A stretch of DNA of 64,000 nt, from the NCBI GenBank assembly GCA_016200485.1, contig JACQEP010000009.1, positions 39,868 through 103,867 on the forward strand, given 5' to 3'. Made by a program: the position numbers and the translations under genes. Position 1 is the stretch's first letter. Every line of letters starts with the position of its first letter. The stretch is from Gammaproteobacteria bacterium. Its GTDB lineage: Bacteria > Pseudomonadota > Gammaproteobacteria > Tenderiales > Tenderiaceae. Below are positions 51,747 to 62,185 of the stretch, piece by piece. The notes under the pieces were generated by a model that saw only the letters and a program-made list of their open reading frames with translations, was not told the DNA's origin and searched no databases.

Positions 51747-54244
51747 CACTCAGCAGACGTGATTTTCTAAAAATGAATGCCATTGCAGCGACAGCGGCAG
51801 CGGCGGGGATTTCCATTCCCAGCATTGCCGAGACGCAGCACAACGATGAGATAGTATGGGACAAGGCGCCGTGTCGATTTTGCGGTACAGGTTGTGGCGT
51901 GATGGTAGGGTCGCGTGAGGGTCGGGTCGTAGCTACGCGTGGCGATTTGCTTTCGCCAGTGAACAAGGGATTGAATTGCGTCAAAGGTTATTTCTTGTCC
52001 AAGATCATGTATGGCAAGGATCGGCTGACCAAGCCGTTGCTACGCATGAAGAATGGTAAGTTTGACAAAGAGGGTGATTTTTCCGAGATCAGCTGGGACC
52101 ACGCCTTCGATATTATGGCCGAGAAGTGGAAGGCGGCGATCAAGGAAAAGGGCCCGACGGCGGTTGGCATGTTTGGTTCCGGCCAATGGACGATCTGGGA
52201 AGGCTATGCGGCATCAAAACTTTACAAGGCAGGATTTCGCTCCAATAACATTGATCCCAATGCACGGCATTGCATGGCATCGGCAGTCGGTGGATTCCTG
52301 CGCGCCTTTGGGGCCGATGAACCAATGGGTTGTTACGATGACTTGGAGGCGGCGGATGCCTTCGTGCTGTGGGGCTCGAATATGGCGGAGATGCATCCCA
52401 TACTCTGGATGCGGCTGACAGAAACACGATTGAGCGATCAGAATCGTGAAGTGCATGTGCTCTCCACCTTTGAACACCGCAGTTTTGATCTGGCCGACAA
52501 CGGTATTGTCTTTAAACCGCAGACTGATCTTGCCATTCTCAATTACATCGCCAATTACATTATTCAACACAAAGCCTATCACAAGGACTTTGTGAGCAAG
52601 CACGTCAAGTTTGCCAAGGCCGTGACGGACATCGGTTATGGTTTGCGGCCGGATCATCCGCTGGAGCAAAAGGCCGCCAATGCGGGCAAGGGTGATTTGA
52701 CGGATATTGGGATCGAGGAATATGCAAAACTGGTGGCGCCATATACGCTGGAATACACCTCGAAGCTCAGTGGCGTGCCGCGGGAAAATCTGTTGCGTCT
52801 GGCCAAGCTTTATGCCGATCCAAAAAAGAAAATCACTTCATTCTGGACCATGGGCTTTAACCAGCACACACGTGGTGTCTGGGCCAATGGTCTGCTCTAT
52901 AACATTCATCTGCTGATGGGAAAAATATCGGAACCCGGTAACAGTCCTTTCTCACTTACAGGGCAACCTTCGGCCTGCGGCACTGCGCGTGAAGTGGGCG
53001 TATTTTCACATCGGTTGCCAACCGACATGGTGGTGGACAAACTCGAGCATCGTGCCTTCGCTGAAAAAACCTGGCAACTGCCCGATGGAACGATTCAGGA
53101 AAAGCCAGGCTATCATGCGGTGATGCAAAATCGCATGTTGAAAGATGGAAAGCTGAATGCGTATTGGGTGATGTGTAATAACAACGTGCAGGCGGCAGCA
53201 AACATCAATGAAGAAGTGCTGCCTGGATATCGAAATCCCGCTAATTTTGTCGTTGTCTCGGATCCTTATCCTACCGTTACCGCTGTTTCTGCCGATTTGA
53301 TTCTGCCGACGGCCATGTGGGTGGAGAAAGAGGGTGCCTATGGCAATGCCGAGCGCAGAACGCAATTCTGGCGGCAGCAGGTGTCAGCACCCGGTGAGGC
53401 ACGCTCCGATTTGTGGCAACTGATGGAGTTTTCAAAGCGATTCAAAGTGGAAGAGGTCTGGCCGCCGGAGTTGCTTGCCAAGAAGCCGGAATATCGTGGC
53501 AAAACCTTGTATCAGATTTTGTTTGCCAATGGTGTGGTCAACAAATTTCCGAAACAGAAAGTGATCGATGAAAATGGGCACGAACATGCCAATGATGAGA
53601 TGGCGCATTTTGGTTTCTATGTACAAAAGGGACTATATGAAGAGTATCGCCTATTCGGAATTAATGGTCCTAAGAAAGGACATGAATTAGCGCCGTTTGA
53701 TGCGTATCATCAGGTGCGTGGTATCCGTTGGCCAGTCGTCGATGGCAAGGAGACACGCTGGCGTTATCGTGAAGGCTACGATGTACATGTCGGCGTAGGC
53801 AAGGGTGTCGAGTTTTATGGCAACCATGACGGCAAGGCCAAGATAATCTTTGCGCCTTACGAACCACCACCGGAATCGCCAGATAAGGAATACGATATGT
53901 GGCTTAGTACCGGGCGGGTGTTGGAGCACTGGCATTCCGGTTCCATGACAAGGCGTGTGCCGGAGCTGCATCGCGCGATGCCAGAGGCGATGGTTTACAT
54001 GCATCCCAATGATGCCGATATGCGAGGATTGCGTCGTGGCTTGCCCGCAAAAATTATCAGTCGTCGTGGTGAGATCAAGGCGATCGTGGAGACTCGCGGT
54101 CGTAATCGTCCGCCGGAGGGCTTGATATTTATTCCGTGGTTTGATGAAGGTCGATTGGTGAATAAATTGACCTTGGATGCCATCGATCCAATCTCCAAGC
54201 AGACCGATTATAAAAAGTGTGCGGTAAAGGTTGTGAAGGCATGA
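51743..54244 (+). CDS. napA: Periplasmic nitrate reductase catalytic subunit NapA
   Basis: 833 residues. Tat signal [20 protein letters not shown], 4Fe-4S cysteines in [15 protein letters not shown] (Cys44, Cys47, Cys51) and GLNCVKGYF, and the molybdenum-ligand Cys177 in [32 protein letters not shown] and GVW(A)[10 protein letters not shown] are NapA hallmarks; bis-MGD cofactor required. It reduces nitrate to nitrite in the periplasm, taking electrons from NapB and NapC. No napF, G or H in this cluster. Confidence 0.98.
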   Translation: MTLSRRDFLKMNAIAATAAAAGISIPSIAETQHNDEIVWDKAPCRFCGTGCGVMVGSREGRVVATRGDLLSPVNKGLNCVKGYFLSKIMYGKDRLTKPLLRMKNGKFDKEGDFSEISWDHAFDIMAEKWKAAIKEKGPTAVGMFGSGQWTIWEGYAASKLYKAGFRSNNIDPNARHCMASAVGGFLRAFGADEPMGCYDDLEAADAFVLWGSNMAEMHPILWMRLTETRLSDQNREVHVLSTFEHRSFDLADNGIVFKPQTDLAILNYIANYIIQHKAYHKDFVSKHVKFAKAVTDIGYGLRPDHPLEQKAANAGKGDLTDIGIEEYAKLVAPYTLEYTSKLSGVPRENLLRLAKLYADPKKKITSFWTMGFNQHTRGVWANGLLYNIHLLMGKISEPGNSPFSLTGQPSACGTAREVGVFSHRLPTDMVVDKLEHRAFAEKTWQLPDGTIQEKPGYHAVMQNRMLKDGKLNAYWVMCNNNVQAAANINEEVLPGYRNPANFVVVSDPYPTVTAVSADLILPTAMWVEKEGAYGNAERRTQFWRQQVSAPGEARSDLWQLMEFSKRFKVEEVWPPELLAKKPEYRGKTLYQILFANGVVNKFPKQKVIDENGHEHANDEMAHFGFYVQKGLYEEYRLFGINGPKKGHELAPFDAYHQVRGIRWPVVDGKETRWRYREGYDVHVGVGKGVEFYGNHDGKAKIIFAPYEPPPESPDKEYDMWLSTGRVLEHWHSGSMTRRVPELHRAMPEAMVYMHPNDADMRGLRRGLPAKIISRRGEIKAIVETRGRNRPPEGLIFIPWFDEGRLVNKLTLDAIDPISKQTDYKKCAVKVVKA

Positions 54245-54279
54245 AGTCACTATCGCACCGCTTATTAAAGGGGTCGACG

Positions 54280-54735
54280 ATGAATAATCGCATTTTCGTA
54301 ATGCTGGGGATTATTCTTGTCATGTTGTTGAGTCAACCGCTGGCGATGGCGCAGGATGGTGGATTGGTATCGCTACGCGGTGATAAGGCGGTGAGCGATT
54401 CCTCCGTTGAGCCGCGTGTTGCAAAAATCCGTCACGATAGCGAACCCATTTTGCGGCAATATGTACAGCAACCACCCTTGATTCCACATCGTGTTGATGG
54501 CTATGTAATCAACAAAAAATTCAATAAATGTCTGACTTGTCACAGTTGGGCGAACTACAAGCAGAGTGGTGCCACCAAGATTAGTCAAACCCATTTTGTG
54601 AATCAGGAGGGTGTTGAATTGTCGAATGTCGCCGGGCGGCGTTATTTCTGCATGCAATGTCATGTGCCTCAGTACGAAGTTGATCCGTTGGTGGGAAATA
54701 CGTTCAAGCCGATCCCGCTGCTTGATCGGGATTGA
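54280..54735 (+). CDS. napB: Dihaem cytochrome c NapB
   Basis: 151 residues from the ATG at 54280, with AGGGG 7 bases before it and a clean signal peptide (MNNRIFVMLGIILVMLLSQPLAMAQ). An upstream ATG at 54241 overlapping the napA stop would give an overlong signal. Two haem sites: CLTCHSW and CMQCHVP; other NapB features are PPLIPHRVDGY and the QTHF distal His. It passes electrons from NapC to NapA in the periplasm. Confidence 0.96.
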   Translation: MNNRIFVMLGIILVMLLSQPLAMAQDGGLVSLRGDKAVSDSSVEPRVAKIRHDSEPILRQYVQQPPLIPHRVDGYVINKKFNKCLTCHSWANYKQSGATKISQTHFVNQEGVELSNVAGRRYFCMQCHVPQYEVDPLVGNTFKPIPLLDRD

Positions 54736-54746
54736 GTAGCGATTCC

Positions 54747-55382
54747 ATGTCTGACCAAATACCAAAATCACAGTCAGAGGAAGGCTTTTTTCTTCGTCAC
54801 TGGCGTAATCTGACGCAGCCGCGGATTTGTTACACGGTGCGTACGGTATTGGTGATGGGGGTTGTGATTGGCGTCATTTTATGGGGTGGTTTTAATACTG
54901 TGCTTGAAGCGACCAACACCGAACAGTTTTGTCTTTCATGTCATGAAATGAAAGAGAATGTCTACGTCGAGTACAGAAACACCATTCACTACAATAATCG
55001 TTCGGGTGTGCGGGCAACCTGTCCCGACTGTCATGTACCCAAGGAGTGGACACACAAGATGATCAGGAAAATACAGGCCAGTAATGAGCTGTTACATAAA
55101 ATGCTGGGATCGGTGGATACTCCGCAGAAATTCGAGGCTAAGCGTCTGGAATTGGCGCGGCATGTATGGGCCGGGATGAAAAAGACCGATTCACGCGAAT
55201 GTCGTAATTGCCACGATTTTAAAGCCATGGACTACATGGCTCAAGAACGGCGTTCGGTACAGCAACACGATAAGGGATTATCGATAGGGATGACCTGTAT
55301 CGACTGTCACAAGGGGATTGCCCATTCATTGCCCGCGATGTACGAAGTCGATTCGAGTGCTGTGGTGGGTGATAAGAAATAG
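54747..55382 (+). CDS. napC: Tetrahaem quinol dehydrogenase NapC
   Basis: 211 residues from the ATG at 54747. Membrane anchor VLVMGVVIGVILWGGFN and four haem motifs, CLSCHE, CPDCHV, CRNCHD and CIDCHK, the NapC/NirT family set. It oxidises quinol at the membrane and feeds NapB. Last gene of napDABC, followed by a terminator. Confidence 0.97.
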   Translation: MSDQIPKSQSEEGFFLRHWRNLTQPRICYTVRTVLVMGVVIGVILWGGFNTVLEATNTEQFCLSCHEMKENVYVEYRNTIHYNNRSGVRATCPDCHVPKEWTHKMIRKIQASNELLHKMLGSVDTPQKFEAKRLELARHVWAGMKKTDSRECRNCHDFKAMDYMAQERRSVQQHDKGLSIGMTCIDCHKGIAHSLPAMYEVDSSAVVGDKK

Positions 55383-55408
55383 CGGGTAATTTTAATATTT
55401 GAACAAAG

Positions 55409-55435
55409 GGCGCCAGTAGGGCGCCATTTTAATTT
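55409..55435 (+). terminator. Terminator of napDABC
   Basis: GGCGCC, 5-base loop, GGCGCC, then ATTTTAATTT, between the convergent napC and moaB genes. Confidence 0.65.
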
Positions 55436-55452
55436 CAACAAGCTGTTAGCGC

Positions 55453-55974
55453 TTAACGTTCATTGAGTCTGGGAATAAGATTGACGAAGTTGCAGGGTTG
55501 GGTGCGATTATCCAGCTGTGGGGCGATGATTTTTTCCCATGCCAGTTGGCAGGCGCCGGTGGAGCCAGGCAGACAAAAGAGATAAGTGTTGTTGGCCTGG
55601 CCGGCAAAGGCGCGTGACTGAATGGTAGATGATCCGATATCGCTGAATGAAAGATGACGGAACAGTTCACCAAAGCCAGCGATTTCTTTGTCCAGTAATG
55701 GCAATACCGCTTCGGGCGTGATGTCGCGCCCGGTAATCCCGGTGCCGCCGGTAATTAGCACGCAGTGGATATCCGAATCAGCGATCCATTGTGATACAAC
55801 AGCCCGTAATTGATAGCGGTCATCTTTTACAATTCGTTTCTCGGCCAAGCGATGACCTGTGGTGACGAGTCGTTCTGCCAGATATTGGCCTGAGTGGTCA
55901 GTAGCGTCAGTGCGGGTATCAGAAACGGTGAGTACGGCGATATTGATGGCTTTGAATTCAGGCGCAGTGGCCAT
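55453..55974 (-). CDS. moaB: Molybdenum cofactor biosynthesis protein MoaB
   Basis: 173 residues. MogA/MoaB fold: AVLTVSDTRTDATDHSGQYLAE, VLITGGTGITGRDITPEAVLPLLDKEI (GGTG motif), FRHLSFSDIGSSTIQSRAFAGQ and YLFCLPGSTGACQLAW. It binds molybdopterin and can adenylylate it. The placement beside nap makes sense because NapA uses a molybdopterin cofactor. A good binding site (GGAGACTTC) precedes the ATG. Confidence 0.96.
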   Translation of the reverse strand: MATAPEFKAINIAVLTVSDTRTDATDHSGQYLAERLVTTGHRLAEKRIVKDDRYQLRAVVSQWIADSDIHCVLITGGTGITGRDITPEAVLPLLDKEIAGFGELFRHLSFSDIGSSTIQSRAFAGQANNTYLFCLPGSTGACQLAWEKIIAPQLDNRTQPCNFVNLIPRLNER

Positions 55975-56059
55975 AGAAGTCTCCGTTAAAAGTGCCAGAA
56001 TGTCCTAAGCATACCATCTATTTAATTCGCTAACGCTGCGATACGGCGTTGCAATTCAC

Positions 56060-56088
56060 GTAGGGGGCGATTCATGAATCGCCCCTGC
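56060..56088. repeat. Palindromic repeat, family B, copy 4
   Basis: GTAGGGGGCGATTCA/TGAATCGCCCCTGC, 29 bp with an extra G in the left arm and one mismatch. Its right end touches the stop codon of the flavin oxidase gene. Confidence 0.85.
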
Positions 56089-57482
56089 TAGGCCAGCGGT
56101 AGCGCCTTATCGGAATTCAAAATATTGTTCGGATCAAACTGTGTCTTGATGCGGCGCATTAAATCCAGTGTTGTGGTATCAATCTCACGGCCGACGAAAT
56201 CACGTTTTTCGAGGCCAACGCCATGTTCGCCGGAGATGGTACCGTTCAGTTTCAGAGTAAGATCAAAAACATCGCTCAGGCAATGTTCAGCATTGTGCAT
56301 CTGCACTGGGTCGTCAGGATCGATCAATAGATTTACATGAATATTGCCGTTACCGGCGTGACCGAAATTGACGATAGGAATGCTGTACTGCTGTGACAGT
56401 TGTTCAAGACCGCGAATCAGAGCCGGCATTTCCGAAACTGGAACCACGATGTCTTCATTGATTTTCTTCGGCGAGATGTTGCGCAGTGCAGGCGATAATG
56501 CCTTGCGCGTTTCCCACAGGCTGGCGACATCTTCTTTGGTGCGTGCAACATACAAGTCGAGCAGACCATCGTTACGTGCCGCCTGCGCAACACGATCAGC
56601 AGCGGCATCCAGCCCTTCCGCCAGACCGTCAACTTCAATCATCAACATGGCGCCAGCGCCGGTAGGCAGATTGGCGCGCGAATAACTGCGGATCATGTCG
56701 ATGGCGCGGCCATCAATAAATTCCAGGGCACAGGGAATCACCGGTTGCGCCATAATGCTGGAAACGGCGGCTGCGGCATCGGCCATATCTTTATAGACTG
56801 CCTGCAATGTGCGTTTGGCTTCGGGTAGCGGTGTGAGTTTCAATGTCGCCTCGGTAACAATCGCCAGCGTGCCCTCAGAGCCAATGATTAAGCGCGTTAA
56901 ATCGTAACCAACGACACCTTTGGTCGTGTAAACGCCGGTACGAATTTCTTTGCCATCGCCAGTAACGGCGTGCAAACCAAGTACGTTATCACGCGTGGTG
57001 CCGTATTTAACGGCGCGTGGACCGGCAGAGTTGTAGGCGATATTGCCGCCGACGGTACAAAAGGCAGCGCTGGTCGGGTCGGGTCCCCAGAAAAAACCAG
57101 CCTTGGCGGCGGCATCTTGCACCGCCTGATTAGTGACGCCTGGTTCAACAATCATCACCCGATTGCCGGGATCGAGTTTGATGATCCGCTCCATGCGTTC
57201 CAGCGATAGCACAATGCCACCTTGGGTCGGCACCGTAGCGCCAGTGGTGCCGGTGCCGCGGCCGCGAGCGGTGAGCGGAATGCGATGTTGATTGCAAAAT
57301 CCGACAACAGCAACGACTTCAGCATGTTCTCGCGTAAAAACCACGGCTTGAGGCAGCGCATGGCGGCGACTATTGTCATAGCCGTAAGGCCAGCAATCGG
57401 AAGGCTCGTGTAATACATTGTCAGCGCCAACGAGCGTGCGCAGTTGCTGCAACAGGGAATCGCTAAGCGGTATGCCGGTCAT
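56088..57482 (-). CDS. FAD-linked oxidase, GlcD / D-lactate dehydrogenase type
   Basis: 464 residues. FAD-binding 4 domain with PLTARGRGTGTTGATVPTQGGIVLSLERM and TVGGNIAYNSAGPRAVKYGTTRDNVLGL, then a C-terminal substrate domain with INEDIVVPVSEMPALIRGLE, NFGHAGNGNIHVNL and NGTISGEHGVGLEKR. The family oxidises D-2-hydroxy acids (glycolate, D-lactate, 2-hydroxyglutarate). Glycolate is plausible in an autotroph because RuBisCO oxygenation makes it, but GlcE and GlcF partners are absent here. Overlaps dolP by one base on the same strand. Confidence 0.92.
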   Translation of the reverse strand: MTGIPLSDSLLQQLRTLVGADNVLHEPSDCWPYGYDNSRRHALPQAVVFTREHAEVVAVVGFCNQHRIPLTARGRGTGTTGATVPTQGGIVLSLERMERIIKLDPGNRVMIVEPGVTNQAVQDAAAKAGFFWGPDPTSAAFCTVGGNIAYNSAGPRAVKYGTTRDNVLGLHAVTGDGKEIRTGVYTTKGVVGYDLTRLIIGSEGTLAIVTEATLKLTPLPEAKRTLQAVYKDMADAAAAVSSIMAQPVIPCALEFIDGRAIDMIRSYSRANLPTGAGAMLMIEVDGLAEGLDAAADRVAQAARNDGLLDLYVARTKEDVASLWETRKALSPALRNISPKKINEDIVVPVSEMPALIRGLEQLSQQYSIPIVNFGHAGNGNIHVNLLIDPDDPVQMHNAEHCLSDVFDLTLKLNGTISGEHGVGLEKRDFVGREIDTTTLDLMRRIKTQFDPNNILNSDKALPLA

Positions 57483-58072
57483 TAATTCTGGTACTCGAAC
57501 AAAGTAATGACTTGCTGTACATCTTCGACCTGGCGCGTGATCTCGACGGCAATGTCCGCTTCGGCATGCGTCACGAGGCCCATCAGAAACACAGATTGAT
57601 TCTCGGTCACGATCTTGAAGTGTTGTGCGCTAATGTCCTGAGCGGCAAACAATCCGGATTTGATCTTGGTGGTGATCCAGCTGTCTTTGCTGCGAGAAGC
57701 AAGGCTGCTGGGGGCTGCGTTCAGAATCTCGTTATGCACTACTTTGACGCCCTCAACCCGGCGCGCAAGATCGACGGCACGAGTCAGTAATTCCTCAGTG
57801 GGGGCCTCTCCAGTGAGCAGTACCGTTCGGTTATAACTCACTATGTTAATGTGGGCCTGTGTGTCCAGCGCCGGATCGGAATGAATGGCATTGCTGATTT
57901 GCATCTCAATGGACTGATCGTCGATCAAGGCCTGGGCATCACGCCGTTCCGTGGCGCTGCCCATTGTGGCGGCGGCACCGCCTGCGACCAATAACGGCAC
58001 TGGACAACCCGTCAGGTTGATTGCAAGTGCGGAAAGCAGTGTGAAGCTGATCACAGATCTGATATTGAACAT
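57482..58072 (-). CDS. dolP: BON-domain outer-membrane lipoprotein DolP
   Basis: 196 residues from the ATG at 58072. Lipoprotein signal ALAINLTGC (Cys23), then two BON domains: ALIDDQSIEMQISNAIHSDP...VSYNRTVLLTGEAPTEEL and DSWITTKIKSGLF...VTENQSVFLMGLVTHAEA. DolP (YraP) supports outer-membrane integrity and BAM function in E. coli. The order lpoA-yraN-diaA-dolP is conserved. The start is 3 bases after the diaA stop. Confidence 0.95.
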   Translation of the reverse strand: MFNIRSVISFTLLSALAINLTGCPVPLLVAGGAAATMGSATERRDAQALIDDQSIEMQISNAIHSDPALDTQAHINIVSYNRTVLLTGEAPTEELLTRAVDLARRVEGVKVVHNEILNAAPSSLASRSKDSWITTKIKSGLFAAQDISAQHFKIVTENQSVFLMGLVTHAEADIAVEITRQVEDVQQVITLFEYQN

Positions 58073-58074
58073 CG

Positions 58075-59040
<966 letters not shown>

Positions 59041-59057
<17 letters not shown>

Positions 59058-60969
59058 GGTTTTGCGATTTGCTGTTCCCGGATGGGTCGCCCAGCAGGCG
59101 CGGCTCTCCCTCTTTGAATCGCGCCCACAACAATTGCCGATGGACACGGTTCTTGTCATCGAGAAACAGATTGCCCGTTTCGCCCTGGATCGGAGATTCG
59201 CGATTGCGCTGTAATGCATCAAGCTGCGTCATTAAGGTATAGGCGTCTATGCCCAGCGCATAGAGGCGGCGATAGGCCGGTGCCGTGTCGCTCCAGAGGC
59301 GATTGATTTGTTCCCAGTTGGGATCGTGGTCGGCGCTGGGATTCAACACCCAGGGGATATCGGGGAACATGATGCCATCCATGTCGCGGTCTAGGTTGGG
59401 ATTGGCCTCGCCGCCAAAGACATGGGATGTGGTATAGACCGGCAACGCTCCAGCATATTGGAATTTGAGTTGTGGTCGAATTTGACGTGCCTGGCGCGGA
59501 AAGGCGGCGACAAAAATAAAATCGGCATCCTGGCGGGGCGCGGGTTCGAATTTAATGTCGCGGCCGAGCAATTGCTTTAACACCTGAAAGCGTGCCTGGC
59601 TGGCATCGACATTTAATAGTGCTGCCACCGGGTCTGCAAAGTCATTGCTATTGGGTGGATAGGTTTGCGCTTCCAGAATTTCGCCGCCCAGCTCGCGCCA
59701 GTGAGTGCTGAAGGTTTCATTCAAACGTTGTCCCCACTCACCTTCGGGTGTCAACATCAGTGCTTTACTGTAACCATCGAGCCAGGCGCGTTCGGCAACC
59801 TGGCGGGCTTCGTCTTCGGGTGAGAGGCCGAATTGAAATAAATTGTTAATCGAAGCTTCACTTTGTGTGTAATTGAGCGCCAGAGTGGGCACCGGGAAAT
59901 TATTGCTGCTGCTCAAGTCTTCCAGTAGTGGTTTGCTGAGTGGGCCGACAATGAAATCGGCACCTTCATCCAATGCCCGGCGATACGCAGCACGACCAGT
60001 TTGCAGATCATTGCCAGTATCGTAAACACGGATGTCGGGGCGATAATCCGCCTTTTGCCCGGCATAAAAGGCAGCCAGAAAACCATCACGCACTGCAGCG
60101 GAGTGAGGTGCAAAATCGCCGCTCAGTGGCAGCAGTAGCGCAATGTGCTGTGCCTTGCCGATGGAGGTCACATTACCTGTGCCTGACTGGAACAAGGTAT
60201 TAAATTGTGCCGCTGACGCAGGATGGCCGGGATAACGCGCCTGCCAGTCAGCAAGAAAATTTTTGGATGATGTGCCTTGATCGCGCGTCTTGGCGAAATA
60301 GGCCAACTCCAGCCAGCCGCTCAATACATCAGGCGGCGTAGTGCGATATGTTTGCAAGGCGGCCGGCGATGCCTGCATCAGGGCCTGCCACAGACGCAGG
60401 CGATTTTCCTGTTTGGCATTGTCATCGGCCAGCATCGGTTCCAGTTCGATGCGCGTGCGTGCCGCTTCCACGTAGTTGCCATTGCTTTCGTAGGCATCGG
60501 CGCGTACTTGATACACCTCGATTGAGGAAGCAGGCGTTTGTGCAGTGGCGACCTTGGTGACGGGCAACTGTTTCAGCGCCTGTTGCGGTTTGCGCTCCAT
60601 TAAGGAGATGCGTGCCAGCAACAGATCACGTTGCACCAATTGTTTTTGCGAAAGCTTTTTTGAATTTAGCGTTTTGATGACATCGCGAGCCTCGGAGCCA
60701 TAGTTGCCGCGCACATAAATGCTTGCGGCCTTGAGCAAGAACGCTTCGCATTGCGGGCTGGCGCTGCGATTGCCCAGGGCGCGGTATTCCCGTGCCGCAA
60801 TCACCAGATTGCCATTGGCCTCGGCCTCGGCAGCATGAGCGACGGCATCGCGTTGTTTGGGCTCGATCTCAACCCCCAGGTCAGGGAGCGGAGCACTACA
60901 TCCCGCCAGCAACAGCGGCAGGGTAAAAAGTGAAATCAGGCAGAAGCGTAGAATTGGGGAATGAGTCAT
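59041..60969 (-). CDS. lpoA: Penicillin-binding protein activator LpoA
   Basis: 642 residues from the ATG at 60969. Lipoprotein signal ending LLLAGC (Cys24). N-terminal TPR-like helical domain (EAEANGNLVIAAREYRAL) and C-terminal periplasmic-binding-protein-like domain (IALLLPLSGDFAPHSAAVRDGFLAAF, FIVGPLSKPLLEDL, EGEWGQRLNETFSTHWRELGGE, AFPRQARQIRPQL). LpoA is the outer-membrane activator of PBP1a. First gene of the lpoA-yraN-diaA-dolP operon, divergent from rsmI. Confidence 0.96.
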
Positions 60970-61010
60970 CGGATTCAGGGTGTTGGTTGCAAGCAAGTGG
61001 CAATAGTTTA

Positions 61011-61163
61011 GCAGGCTGTTGAAAAAATGATTTAAGTCCCTTCTCCCTCAGGGAGAAGGTTAGGATGAGGGGGCATGATGTAGGGGCGATTCATGAATCG
61101 CCCCTACGAACCCCTCACCCCACCCCTCTCCCTGAGGGAGAGGGAGTTTTTCAACAGCCTGTT
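61011..61163. repeat. Nested repeat cluster between lpoA and rsmI
   Basis: Outer inverted pair GCAGGCTGTTGAAAAA (61011-61026) and its complement (61147-61162, TTTTTCAACAGCCTG-type); inside it a family D double hairpin (61038-61145: CCTTCTCCCT/AGGGAGAAGG left and CCCTCTCCCT/AGGGAGAGGG right); inside that, family B copy 5. Three palindromic elements nested like Russian dolls in 153 bp. Confidence 0.8.
61080..61107. repeat. Palindromic repeat, family B, copy 5 (nested)
   Basis: Perfect 28-bp palindrome identical to copy 3, inside the family D element. Confidence 0.85.
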
Positions 61164-61227
61164 AGAGGGTCAGAGTATAACATCTGGCATAATGCCATGG
61201 CTGAAATACTGGTAAACGAGAGTGTCT

Positions 61228-62085
61228 GTGAGCAGCGACAAACGCGCAATCTTATATATAGTGGCGACTCCCATTGGCAACTACGCCGATTTTTCGCCGC
61301 GCGCCCGCGAGGTGCTGGCCGGCGCGGACGTCATCGCCGCCGAAGATACCCGCCACAGCGCCCGATTATTGCAACACATGGGGATAAGCACGCCCTGCGT
61401 CGCCTATCACGAACATAACGAACGCACCATGTGCGACAAACTGGTCGGGCAACTGCTGGCCGGCACCTCCGTCGCCCTGATCAGCGACGCCGGCACCCCG
61501 ATGATCAGCGACCCCGGTTATCACCTGGTGCGGGCGGCGCAAGAAGCGGGGATTCCGGTCAGCGCCATCCCCGGGCCGAGTGCCCTGGTCACCGCATTAT
61601 CCGTCTCCGGCCTGCCCAGCGATCGCTTCATTTTCGAAGGATTTTTACCGTCTAAATCCGGCACCCGCCGCAATCGGCTGCAAGAACTCGCCGCCGAAAC
61701 CCGTACCCTGATTTTCTACGAAAGCCCCCACCGCATTCTCGATAGCCTGACGGACATGGCCACAATCTTCGGCGCCGAGCGCGAAGGCGTCATCGCCCGC
61801 GAGCTGACCAAGACGTATGAAACTGTCCGCCGCGCACCATTGGGGGAATTGCAGCAATGGGTGGCGGCTGATCATGAGCAACAGCTGGGTGAAATCGTGG
61901 TGCTGATTCATGGTGCCCCCAACCGGCCAGTGCAGGAAATCGATCCGGAATCCGCCCGCATACTGGCCATTCTGAACGCCGAGCTGCCCCTCAAGCAAGC
62001 CGCCTCCCTCACCGCCGAGATTACCGGCCTCAAGAAGAATGCTTTATATAAGTATGGGTTGGGAGTGGGTGAAAAGGATGAATAA
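61228..62085 (+). CDS. rsmI: 16S rRNA (cytidine1402-2'-O)-methyltransferase RsmI
   Basis: 285 residues from a GTG at 61228 (GAG 7 bases upstream); a GTG at 61222 is an alternative start. Tetrapyrrole-methylase fold: LYIVATPIGNYADFSPRA, VIAAEDTRHSARLLQHMGI, VALISDAGTPMISDPGY, IPGPSALVTALSVSGLPSDRFIFEGFLP and ETLIFYESPHRI. RsmI methylates the ribose of C1402 in 16S rRNA. It is divergent from lpoA across the nested repeats, as in many gammaproteobacteria. Confidence 0.97.
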   Translation: MSSDKRAILYIVATPIGNYADFSPRAREVLAGADVIAAEDTRHSARLLQHMGISTPCVAYHEHNERTMCDKLVGQLLAGTSVALISDAGTPMISDPGYHLVRAAQEAGIPVSAIPGPSALVTALSVSGLPSDRFIFEGFLPSKSGTRRNRLQELAAETRTLIFYESPHRILDSLTDMATIFGAEREGVIARELTKTYETVRRAPLGELQQWVAADHEQQLGEIVVLIHGAPNRPVQEIDPESARILAILNAELPLKQAASLTAEITGLKKNALYKYGLGVGEKDE

Positions 62086-62185
62086 CCAGGACCGGATCGC
62101 GGGCATCTCTGTCGCCGCTATGCGTCGGCAGAGCCACGTCTGAGCTTGGTCGTTGGGCAAAACAACGTGTATAGAATCACGTCCG

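Noticed and set aside
62086..62185. Possible rnpB gene downstream of rsmI, a position it takes in some gammaproteobacteria
   Set aside because: The 100-bp gap is too short and carries none of the conserved RNase P RNA segments.
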